A DNA stretch of 6,947 nt from Oscillospiraceae bacterium (GTDB lineage Bacteria; Bacillota; Clostridia; Oscillospirales; Oscillospiraceae). The stretch lies in the NCBI GenBank assembly GCA_031261245.1, contig JAISKU010000120.1, positions 1 through 6,947 on the forward strand. The letters run 5' to 3'. The position numbers and the translations under genes were made by a program. The notes below the pieces were generated by a model. It worked only from the letters and a program-made list of their open reading frames with translations, was not told the origin of the DNA and did no database searches. Positions 1 to 5,729 of this stretch are shown piece by piece. Position 1 is the stretch's first letter. Each line of letters starts with the position of its first letter.

Positions 1-102
1 GTGGCGCTTGAGCTGTTGCAGGGGATACTCGGGGAGGAGCACGACCGCGCGCGGGAGTGCAAATTCTGGCTGATGAAGCTCGAGTCGCGGAGGGGTAAAT
101 GA
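1..102 (+). CDS. C-terminal tail of an unidentified protein (partial)
   Basis: Frame 1 is open from the window edge to a TGA stop and encodes 33 residues rich in Leu, Glu, Arg and Lys, containing HDRARECKFWLMKLE. The tail looks helical and would suit the last helices of a TPR-like or other all-helical protein. The stop overlaps the ATG of the next gene as ATGA, so the two genes are almost certainly translationally coupled. From memory, DUF4037 genes often follow a gene for a TPR-like or DUF4125 protein, which makes such a partner a reasonable guess, but nothing in these 33 residues identifies the family. The frame and the overlap are seen directly; the family is inference. The real start lies upstream of the window. 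Confidence 0.6.
   Translation: MALELLQGILGEEHDRARECKFWLMKLESRRGK
89..93 (+). promoter_or_regulatory. Ribosome binding site of the DUF4037 gene
   Basis: GGAGG lies five bases before the ATG at 99, inside the end of the preceding coding region. It supports this ATG as the start and fits translational coupling through the ATGA overlap. Confidence 0.6.
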
Positions 103-1028
103 CAGGTGCGCTCGCGCTCTCGCATGAATATTTTGAAAAATACGCGCTGCCGTCGCTGAGGGAGCGCTTTCCGGAGCTGCTGACGAGCCTCGCGGCGGGG
201 CTCGTGGGGAACGGCTCTGAGTGCTTTGGCTACGACGACGAGATATCGCACGACCACGACTGGGGAGTTGACTTCTTCCTGTGGCTCCCGGAGGGATACG
301 CGGCGCGGATTCCGGAGCTGGCGGCGTGGAAGGCGGAGCTTTTGGAGACGCACCCGCCGGAATTTCCGCGCACGAAGTCGGAGTACGGCGCGCGCGTCGG
401 GATAGAGACGGTCGGCGGCTTTTACAGGAGCTTGATCGGATACCCGGAGGGGCCGAAAACGCTGAACGATTGGGTGAACATCCCGGAGGAGAACCTCGCG
501 ATGGCGGTGAACGGGGAGATATTTCTCGACAACTCCGGGGAGTTCACGAAAACGCGTGAATACCTCCTGGAATTTTTCCCGGAGGATCTGCGGCTGAAGC
601 GGCTGTCGCACAGCTGCATGATGATGGCGCAGGGCGGACAGTACAATTTCGGGCGCTGCGCCGCGCGGGGAGACGTCGTCGCGGCGAGAAGCGCGCTGTC
701 GCAGTTCTCCGACGCCGTTATCGCGGCGCTGTTCCTGTTGAAGCGGAGATACAGGCCGTACTACAAGTGGCGGTATCACGCCGCGCTCGAATTCGCGCCG
801 GACGGGATACTGACCGCCCTCGCGGAGCTCGCGGACGCGAAAATATCCGCCGCGGCGGAGGATATCGCGCGCACGGTGGAGCGGATTTGCCGGGGCGTGG
901 CGTATCTGCTGCGCGAGGAGGGGCTTATAACGACGCAGGAGACGTTTTTTACGGCGCACGGCGAGGAGCTGCGCGCGCGGATAGCGCACGACAAGCTGCG
1001 CGAGCTGCCCGCGCAATATGAGATTTAG
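99..1028 (+). CDS. DUF4037 nucleotidyltransferase-like protein
   Basis: A 309-residue soluble protein with no signal peptide or membrane segment. Residues 39-56 read GSECFGYDDEISHDHDWG, the signature of DUF4037 proteins. It matches the GS-x(n)-DxD active-site pattern of the polymerase-beta/MNT nucleotidyltransferase fold, with G39-S40 and the metal-binding pair D52/D54. The third acidic residue of that fold could not be placed. The rest is mostly helical, with aromatic and basic stretches such as KRRYRPYYKWRYHAALE near residues 213-229. Its substrate is unknown; nucleotidyl transfer to a small molecule, RNA or protein are all possible. It is coupled to an unidentified upstream gene and followed after 12 bases by an SDR-type gene, so the three probably form one operon. 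Family assignment is fairly secure; function is not. Confidence 0.82.
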   Translation: MTGALALSHEYFEKYALPSLRERFPELLTSLAAGLVGNGSECFGYDDEISHDHDWGVDFFLWLPEGYAARIPELAAWKAELLETHPPEFPRTKSEYGARVGIETVGGFYRSLIGYPEGPKTLNDWVNIPEENLAMAVNGEIFLDNSGEFTKTREYLLEFFPEDLRLKRLSHSCMMMAQGGQYNFGRCAARGDVVAARSALSQFSDAVIAALFLLKRRYRPYYKWRYHAALEFAPDGILTALAELADAKISAAAEDIARTVERICRGVAYLLREEGLITTQETFFTAHGEELRARIAHDKLRELPAQYEI

Positions 1029-1032
1029 GAGG
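1027..1032 (+). promoter_or_regulatory. Ribosome binding site that sets the SDR gene start
   Basis: A perfect AGGAGG overlaps the TAG stop of the DUF4037 gene. It lies eight bases before the ATG at 1041 and only five before an in-frame TTG at 1038, so the ATG is the preferred start. The overlap with the stop codon also points to co-translation of the two genes. Confidence 0.75.
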
Positions 1033-1040
1033 CTTTTTTG

Positions 1041-1961
1041 ATGAAGAAGAGAGTGCTTGTGATAGGCGGAAGCATGTTCGTGGGGCGCGTGTTCTCAATC
1101 CTCGCCTCGCGCACGGACGAGTTTGAGCTGCACGTGGTAAACCGCGGGCGCTTCCCGCTGAACAACCTCGCAAACGTGACGGAGTACAAGTGCGACAGGC
1201 ACGCCGCGACAATGCTGGCGCACATGGTGCCGGACTTGAAATTCGACGCCGTAATTGATTTCTGCGCCTACAATCAGGGCGAGATTGAGCAGATGATATC
1301 GGCGGTCGGCTCGCGGATAAAGCAGTACATCTATTTTTCGACGGCGAGCGTGTACGACCCGAAATACCGCAAGGTGAAGGAGGAGGGCGACCCGCTTATG
1401 CCCACGTCGTCGGAGGGCGCGGCGGTGGAGGAGTATCTGAAGGGGAAGCTGTTGCTTGAGGGTGAGCTTGAGGCGGCGGCCGCAAAGACGGGAATCCGCT
1501 ACACGATACTGCGCCCGACGTTCATCTACGGGCCGTTCAATTACGCCCCGCGCGAGTCGTGGTTTGTTGAGCTGATAGCGAAAAAGCACATCGTCCCCGT
1601 GCCGGTGGACGCGACCGCGAATTTCAACTTCGTATACGTCAAGGACGTGGCGCGGGCGCTTATGAAGATGGTCGGCGACGAGCGGGCGTATGACGAGATA
1701 TTCAACCTCGCGGGGCCGGAGAGGGTGACGTACACGCGCTTGATAAGCGATTTTGAGCGGTACAACGGAGGCTCCTTCGACACGCGGGAGGTCACGGTCG
1801 AGGAGGTGGAGCGTGAGGAGATTCCGCTGCCGTTCCCGCTGACCGAGGACGACCTGACGAACGGGGAGAAGCTCGCAAAAACGCTGGATTTCACCTACAC
1901 GCCGTTCTCCGAGGGCATGGAGGACACGTTCAAGATTTTCTACGACATGTACACGACTTGA
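1041..1961 (+). CDS. Extended-SDR NAD(P)-binding epimerase/dehydratase-family protein
   Basis: A 306-residue cytoplasmic protein of the NAD-dependent epimerase/dehydratase superfamily. The N-terminal Rossmann fold is marked by VLVIGGSMFVG (residues 5-15), a variant of the glycine-rich dinucleotide loop. STASVY at 100-105 supplies the usual Ser/Thr and Tyr region, and Y132-LKG-K136 is the catalytic YxxxK pair. ILRPTFIYGP near 160-170 is the extended-SDR substrate-side motif, and FNFVYVKDVARAL is the typical segment before the C-terminal domain. Length is normal for the family. NRGR at 34-37, after the second strand, may govern cofactor choice. The substrate is unknown; a nucleotide sugar is usual for close relatives, but CSP41-like non-sugar members also exist. 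It is the last gene of the operon, with a hairpin terminator eight bases after its stop. Confidence 0.85.
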   Translation: MKKRVLVIGGSMFVGRVFSILASRTDEFELHVVNRGRFPLNNLANVTEYKCDRHAATMLAHMVPDLKFDAVIDFCAYNQGEIEQMISAVGSRIKQYIYFSTASVYDPKYRKVKEEGDPLMPTSSEGAAVEEYLKGKLLLEGELEAAAAKTGIRYTILRPTFIYGPFNYAPRESWFVELIAKKHIVPVPVDATANFNFVYVKDVARALMKMVGDERAYDEIFNLAGPERVTYTRLISDFERYNGGSFDTREVTVEEVEREEIPLPFPLTEDDLTNGEKLAKTLDFTYTPFSEGMEDTFKIFYDMYTT

Positions 1962-1965
1962 TACA

Positions 1966-2004
1966 AAAGCCCGGCGGTTCGTTTGAACCGCCGGGCGAAA
2001 TTTT
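1966..2004. terminator. Bidirectional intrinsic terminator between convergent genes
   Basis: GCCCGGCGGTTC (1969-1980) and GAACCGCCGGGC (1985-1996) form a perfect 12-bp stem closed by a GTTT loop. On the minus strand the stem is followed at once by TTTTGTAT, a good T-run for ending the MATE transcript. On the plus strand it is followed by GAAATTTT, a weaker tract, for the SDR operon. It sits between two stop codons facing each other (1961 and 2009). Confidence 0.9.
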
Positions 2005-2008
2005 GTGG

Positions 2009-3460
2009 TTATACGTCCGTTCCGGAGGTGATGATCGACTTTTCCCGCCACTTTGCGAACCTGTAGTACAGCAGCGTTACCGCGCAGCCGAGCACCATGC
2101 ATATGAGCAGACCCCAGAAGTTCGCGTCGGGGTTGCCGCCGGGCCACTTGTCCGACACGGTGATTTTGATGAGCAGCAGCGTCACAGGCACTTTCAGTAT
2201 TACGTTGGTAAGTACGGATATCCACATCGTACCGACAGTATCGCCCGCGCCGCGCATGACGCCGTTGTACGTCATATTTACGGCCATGAGGATATACGCC
2301 GGAATCATTATGTAGATAAAGCCCATGCTCATGTCAATAAGCTCTTTCGTTTCCGTAAATAACTCAAAGATATATCTGCCGAAAATGAGAACCGCCGCGA
2401 GCATGACGACCGTAAACACAAGACTCATGATAAGCGTCGCCCGTGTGCCTTTTTTCACGCGCTCCATGTTGTTCGCGCCGATGTTTTGTCCCGTGAAGGT
2501 GGACGCCGTCTGCGAAAATGACTGGCACGGCATAACGGCGAAGCTGTCCACGCGCTGCGTCGCGGTCATCGCGGCGAACACGTTCAGCGTCGGCGTGTTC
2601 ATCTGCATGATGAACGGCTGCATGACGAGGTTGCTGAGGAACATTATAGCCATCTGGATACCGGTCGGCAGACCGAGCCTCGTGATATTTTGCACGGTTA
2701 CGGATTTCAGACGCATAGTCTTGCGCGTTACTTGGAACAGATGCTTCATACGCAGCAGACGCACGGTACACGCCGTCGCGCTGAAAATTTGCGATGTCAC
2801 AGTGGCAATCGCGGCGCCGGAAATGCCCCAGTCAAGCCCTACGAGCGGCCCGATATGGAGCTTGTCCGGAGGGGCGACCATCCAGATGTCGAGAAACACG
2901 TTGATAATAACCGCGACAAGAAGCACAATCAGAGGGAAAAACGAGTCGCCGAGTCCGCGCAGAATACCGCTCGTCACATTATAAAACCCGACGGCCGCGG
3001 TACCCCAGAACAGAATCAGCAGATACGAGTGCGACATATCAAACATATCAGCGGAGGTCTTTGTCAGCTTCAGAATCGGCGTTGTGAGCGGCACCGAAAT
3101 AGCCGTCATCACGACGCTGAGAATAATCAGCAGCGTGAACGTGTTACCGATTGAAATGCTGAGATTTTCGGTATCCTTAGCGCCGAAATACTGCGAAACC
3201 ATGACGGTGACGCCGCCGCCGACGGCCATGAGGAACACCACGAACAGGTTTTGAATAGGCCCGCTCGCGCCGACGGCGCCGAGCGCCGCGTCCCCGACAT
3301 ACCGACCGACGACGGCGGCGTCCGCTGTGGAGTAGAGCAGCTGCGCGATGTTGCCGATAAGCATCGGAATTGAGAACTTCAGCAGACATGAAACCGTGTT
3401 GCCGACGGTCATGTCCTGCTCATGGAAAAACGATTTCAGGGCCCCGATAAATTTAGACAT
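2009..3460 (-). CDS. MATE family multidrug/cation efflux transporter
   Basis: A 483-residue polytopic membrane protein with about 12 hydrophobic helices in two homologous halves, the usual size and layout for MATE exporters. Recognisable segments include LLKFSIPMLIGNIAQLLYST with ADAAVVGRYVG (helix 1 and after), GGGVTVMVSQYFGAKD, SGILRGLGDSFFPL, and in the second half TGQNIGANNMERV and YNGVMRGAGDTVGTMW, the duplicated RGxGD-type motif. A polar insert near APPDKLHIGPLVGLDW precedes helix 6. MATE proteins export cationic drugs or metabolites in exchange for sodium ions or protons; the substrate cannot be told here. The start is fixed by GAGGAG eight bases upstream. The gene is clearly poorer in GC than its neighbours, and its short leader holds a terminator-like hairpin that may control expression. 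Confidence 0.93.
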   Translation of the reverse strand: MSKFIGALKSFFHEQDMTVGNTVSCLLKFSIPMLIGNIAQLLYSTADAAVVGRYVGDAALGAVGASGPIQNLFVVFLMAVGGGVTVMVSQYFGAKDTENLSISIGNTFTLLIILSVVMTAISVPLTTPILKLTKTSADMFDMSHSYLLILFWGTAAVGFYNVTSGILRGLGDSFFPLIVLLVAVIINVFLDIWMVAPPDKLHIGPLVGLDWGISGAAIATVTSQIFSATACTVRLLRMKHLFQVTRKTMRLKSVTVQNITRLGLPTGIQMAIMFLSNLVMQPFIMQMNTPTLNVFAAMTATQRVDSFAVMPCQSFSQTASTFTGQNIGANNMERVKKGTRATLIMSLVFTVVMLAAVLIFGRYIFELFTETKELIDMSMGFIYIMIPAYILMAVNMTYNGVMRGAGDTVGTMWISVLTNVILKVPVTLLLIKITVSDKWPGGNPDANFWGLLICMVLGCAVTLLYYRFAKWREKSIITSGTDV

Positions 3461-3468
3461 ATACGATT

Positions 3469-3474
3469 CTCCTC
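3469..3474 (-). promoter_or_regulatory. Ribosome binding site of the MATE gene
   Basis: On the minus strand GAGGAG lies eight bases before the ATG at 3460. It directly abuts the T-run of the upstream hairpin, so a transcript ending in that T-run would lack this site. Confidence 0.8.
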
Positions 3475-3507
3475 AAAAAAAGCCGGGCTCAAATCATACT
3501 TCCCGGC
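3475..3507 (-). terminator. Terminator-type hairpin in the MATE leader (possible attenuator)
   Basis: On the minus strand GCCGGG (3507-3502) pairs perfectly with CCCGGC (3487-3482) around a 14-base loop, followed by seven T residues (3481-3475). This is a compact intrinsic terminator in the minus direction only; the plus strand has no T-run after it. It lies about 60 bases after the NTase-HD stop codon and directly before the MATE ribosome binding site. It is therefore either the terminator of the upstream gene or a leader attenuator of the MATE gene. The 6-bp stem is short, so efficiency is uncertain. Confidence 0.65.
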
Positions 3508-3529
3508 GGACGATAATTTATTAATATTT

Positions 3530-3558
3530 AGTTTAGCACACCGCCCCGATAATTACAA
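3530..3558 (-). promoter_or_regulatory. Candidate sigma-A promoter of the MATE gene
   Basis: On the minus strand TTGTAA (3558-3553) and TAAACT (3535-3530) are separated by exactly 17 bases, with TGC just before the -10 box forming an extended -10. Each hexamer matches four of six consensus bases. The predicted start near 3523 gives a leader of about 62 bases that includes the hairpin. An alternative -10 box, TATGAT (3498-3493), lies in the hairpin loop but has no recognisable -35 box. Confidence 0.5.
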
Positions 3559-3566
3559 GAAGAAAA

Positions 3567-4652
3567 TTAAGCGTTTATTACATCGACGCCGTAGACGCGC
3601 GCGTACTTTTCAAGCAGCGCCTCGCACGCGGCCATGCGGACCTCCGCAGCCGCGCGCGCGGGCCCGTCGTCGCGGAACTTTACGCGCAGCGCCGCGAGCG
3701 TCTCCTCGGGCGGCGCAAGCCGTCCGCGACGGCAGAGCTTGTCCGCGACGAAAAGCAGCTCAAGCTCGCGCGGCGCGTCCTCCGGCGGGGCGTCCATGTG
3801 GCCGAGCACGAGCTCCGCCGCGGCGGGATACCCCTCGCGCAGCAGAAGCTCAAAGCCGCGGCGCTCGTGCTCCGGCTCCGCGCGTGAAATATCGTGCAGC
3901 AGCGCCGCCGAGAAGAGGAGATTCGCGTCCACCGCGAAGCCGCACGAGTTCATCGCGGCGGCAACGCGCGCGCACAGCTCCGCAACCTGCTCTCCGTGGC
4001 GGATTATGTCCTCCGCCGTGCCGTATTTGCGGAAAAGCGCGCGGCACTCCGCCTCCAACGGGTACGTCGGCAGTCCGAGCGCGGTTAGCGTCGCGGCGTA
4101 GTCGCGCGGCGTGTCCATGTCGAGCAGGACGCCGGGGTCGTCCGTCTCGACGCCGGAGGAGGGAAATTTGTCGAAATACCCGCGCGCGCCGTCCTCGCCG
4201 CCGTGGGCGAGAAGTCCGGGGAGCAGCGCGCCGGGAATGAGCGGCGGGTGGCCGCGCCGGCCCTCATATGTCGGGAAAACTATCCCCTCGCGGTGTTCCG
4301 CTTCGGAGATGAGCAACTTCAGCGTCTCCGGGCGCACGGCGCGGCAGTCCGCGGGCAGCAGAAAAAACGCGCTCGCGTCCCCGGGGAGCGCCCGCGCGCC
4401 CGTGAGCACGGAGGAGAACATGCCGCTCGCGTACTCCGCGTTGTGGGCGAGAAGAGCGCCGGAGCCGTCGAGCGCGCGTTCCAAGTCCTCCGCGCGGAAG
4501 CCCGTGACAACGACGGGGTGCGCCCCGGCGGCGAGCGCGATCTCAACCGTGCCGCGTATCGCGGGAAGTCCGCCGACGGGGAGCAGCGGCTTGTATTCAC
4601 CCATGCGGGAGGAGAAGCCCCCGGCGGGTATTATGGCGAAAATATTGTCCAT
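3567..4652 (-). CDS. MobA-like nucleotidyltransferase fused to HD phosphohydrolase domain
   Basis: A 361-residue cytoplasmic two-domain protein. Residues 1-190 are a MobA/MocA-type NTP transferase: PAGGFSSRMGEYKPLL (9-24) is the nucleotide-binding loop with its lysine, LPADCRAV (99-106) occupies the metal-binding aspartate site, and RRGHPPLIP (132-140) and DMDTPRDY (178-185) are typical late motifs. Residues 200-361 are an HD domain with candidate metal ligands H219, H253-D254, H262, H285 and D304. The first domain resembles cytidylyl- or guanylyltransferases acting on molybdopterin; the HD domain suggests a paired phosphohydrolase step. Similar fusions are known near molybdenum hydroxylase or DVU_1551-type accessory clusters, but none of those partners is visible here. 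ATG 4652 is chosen over an in-frame TTG at 4670 because the promoter places the transcript start on it. GC content is very high. Confidence 0.83.
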   Translation of the reverse strand: MDNIFAIIPAGGFSSRMGEYKPLLPVGGLPAIRGTVEIALAAGAHPVVVTGFRAEDLERALDGSGALLAHNAEYASGMFSSVLTGARALPGDASAFFLLPADCRAVRPETLKLLISEAEHREGIVFPTYEGRRGHPPLIPGALLPGLLAHGGEDGARGYFDKFPSSGVETDDPGVLLDMDTPRDYAATLTALGLPTYPLEAECRALFRKYGTAEDIIRHGEQVAELCARVAAAMNSCGFAVDANLLFSAALLHDISRAEPEHERRGFELLLREGYPAAAELVLGHMDAPPEDAPRELELLFVADKLCRRGRLAPPEETLAALRVKFRDDGPARAAAEVRMAACEALLEKYARVYGVDVINA

Positions 4653-4658
4653 ACGGCG

Positions 4659-4687
4659 ATTATAGCGCAATACGGCGGGATTTTCAA
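4659..4687 (-). promoter_or_regulatory. Near-consensus sigma-A promoter giving a likely leaderless mRNA
   Basis: On the minus strand TTGAAA (4687-4682), a 17-base spacer and a perfect TATAAT (4664-4659) form an excellent promoter. Counting seven bases from the -10 box places +1 on 4652, the A of the ATG of the NTase-HD gene. The six bases between are CGCCGT, with no ribosome binding site. Confidence 0.7.
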
Positions 4688-4706
4688 CAGCGGCGGCGCG
4701 CTGTTG
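4685..4706. repeat. 22-bp palindrome, possible operator
   Basis: CAACAGCG (4685-4692) and CGCTGTTG (4699-4706) are perfect inverted 8-bp arms around GCGGCG. Flanking TTTT and AAAA extend the symmetry with a two-base offset. Neither strand has a T-run after it, so it is not a normal terminator. It overlaps the -35 box of the NTase-HD promoter, which suits a repressor site, but no regulator gene lies in the window. Confidence 0.4.
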
Positions 4707-4741
4707 TGAAAAATGTACAAATTTGCCGCAAAGCTGACGAT

Positions 4742-4770
4742 TTGCCTTGTCCGGGTGGGCGGGATATGTT
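4742..4770 (+). promoter_or_regulatory. Candidate promoter of the E2-like/cwlD/radA unit
   Basis: TTGCCT (4742-4747) and TATGTT (4765-4770) are separated by 17 bases, each matching four of six consensus bases. Transcription would start near 4777, giving a leader of about 28 bases. This is a moderate match in the expected place, diverging from the NTase-HD promoter. Confidence 0.4.
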
Positions 4771-4790
4771 AAAGTGTGGCCATAGACGTG

Positions 4791-4795
4791 AGGAG
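4791..4795 (+). promoter_or_regulatory. Ribosome binding site that sets the E2-like gene start
   Basis: AGGAG lies nine bases before the ATG at 4805 but touches another in-frame ATG at 4796, too close to serve it. The reading frame is open upstream to a GTG at 4706, but that start has no such site and would precede the predicted transcription start. Confidence 0.65.
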
Positions 4796-4804
4796 ATGAG
4801 GGAC

Positions 4805-5689
4805 ATGCCGGACAAAAAGAAACGCCGCCGCCGTTGGGGAGACAGGAGCGACGGGAGATATCTGCGCACGCTCGACCCGTACCACGTAGTACCGTCGTAT
4901 ATAATGGTGAAAAAGAACGACGCCTGCAACTATTTTTCCGATATGATCGAGGTCACGGAGATTGACAGGTGGCTGCGGAAAAAACGTCTGGAGGGTATGC
5001 CGGGGCTCGGTATGCTGCACCTGATAACCGCGACATATGTGCGCATGTCGTCGCAGTACCCAGCCGTGAACCGCTTCGTGTCGGGTCAGCGCGTGTACGC
5101 GCGCGACGGCGTGGAGCTCGTCATGACGGTAAAGTCGGAGCTGCGCGTAGACGCTCCGGAGACGTCGATAAAGGTTCAGCTCGAGATGACGGACACCATA
5201 TCCGACGTGTACGGCAAGGTCAACGCGCAGGTGGACAAGGTGAAAAACAGCGAGCTGACGAGCACGGACAACGTCGCCGGCGCGCTTGTGAAGTTCCCGC
5301 GCCTGATTCTGAAGTTCGTGGTGTTTTTTCTCAACATGCTCGACTATTTCGGCAAGTTGCCAAAGGTGATATTGCAGGCGAGCCCGTTCCACGGCTCCGT
5401 GATAATTACCGACCTCGGCTCTATCGGCCTGCCGCCGATCTACCACCACCTGTACAACTTCGGCAATCTGCCGCTCTTCATCGCACTCGGCGCAAAGCAC
5501 AAGGAGTACGAGATGCAAAAGGACGGCACGGTGATAGAGCGCAAATACCTCGACTACACGATCGTCGCGGATGAGCGCGTGGCCGACGGCTTCTACTTCT
5601 CCCAGGTGTACAGATATTTCCGCGCGATACTGAAAAACCCGGAAGTGCTCGAAAACCCGCCGGAGAAAGTCGTCGCGGACGTAGAATAA
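4805..5689 (+). CDS. Stand-alone E2/CAT-fold protein lacking the catalytic histidine
   Basis: A 294-residue protein resembling the catalytic domain of 2-oxo acid dehydrogenase E2 subunits and chloramphenicol acetyltransferase. It starts with a very basic patch (KKKRRRRW, residues 4-11) and has no lipoyl or subunit-binding domain. Matching elements are the N-terminal strand and helix around VPSYIMVKKNDACNYF (29-44), YPAVNRFV (85-92) like the E2 PxxN segment, SVIITDLGSIG (198-208), and FIALGA (225-230). The motif near the C terminus is DERVADG (256-262), whereas active E2 and CAT enzymes have HxxxDG. The general-base histidine is thus glutamate, although Asp-Gly is kept. Residues 161-182 form a hydrophobic helix that may lie on a membrane or a trimer interface. 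No E1 or E3 genes are nearby. Fold assignment is good; acyltransferase activity is doubtful. Confidence 0.75.
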   Translation: MPDKKKRRRRWGDRSDGRYLRTLDPYHVVPSYIMVKKNDACNYFSDMIEVTEIDRWLRKKRLEGMPGLGMLHLITATYVRMSSQYPAVNRFVSGQRVYARDGVELVMTVKSELRVDAPETSIKVQLEMTDTISDVYGKVNAQVDKVKNSELTSTDNVAGALVKFPRLILKFVVFFLNMLDYFGKLPKVILQASPFHGSVIITDLGSIGLPPIYHHLYNFGNLPLFIALGAKHKEYEMQKDGTVIERKYLDYTIVADERVADGFYFSQVYRYFRAILKNPEVLENPPEKVVADVE

Positions 5690-5729
5690 CGGCGCGCGCG
5701 CGAACATACCCTTAACGGGGGTGTTGCGC

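Noticed and set aside
1095..2225. A 376-codon open frame on the minus strand opposite the SDR gene and the MATE gene end
   Set aside because: It lies antisense to well-recognised coding sequence, crosses the strong terminator hairpin and has a low-complexity Arg/His/Val composition typical of shadow frames in GC-rich DNA.
3475..3560. A known riboswitch in the MATE leader
   Set aside because: The leader is only about 62 bases and I recognise no aptamer core of the guanidine, PreQ1, fluoride or similar classes.
3422..4240. A 272-codon plus-strand frame opposite the NTase-HD gene
   Set aside because: Its product is almost only Arg, Ala and Pro, and the opposite strand carries clear NTP transferase and HD motifs.
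4685..4706. The palindrome read as an intrinsic terminator
   Set aside because: No T-run follows the hairpin on either strand, and it sits upstream of, not after, both divergent genes.
5690..5729. CG-alternating run and CCC/GGG mini-hairpin between the E2-like and amidase genes
   Set aside because: The stem is only three to four base pairs and GC alternation is common throughout this genome, so no terminator or regulatory element can be supported.
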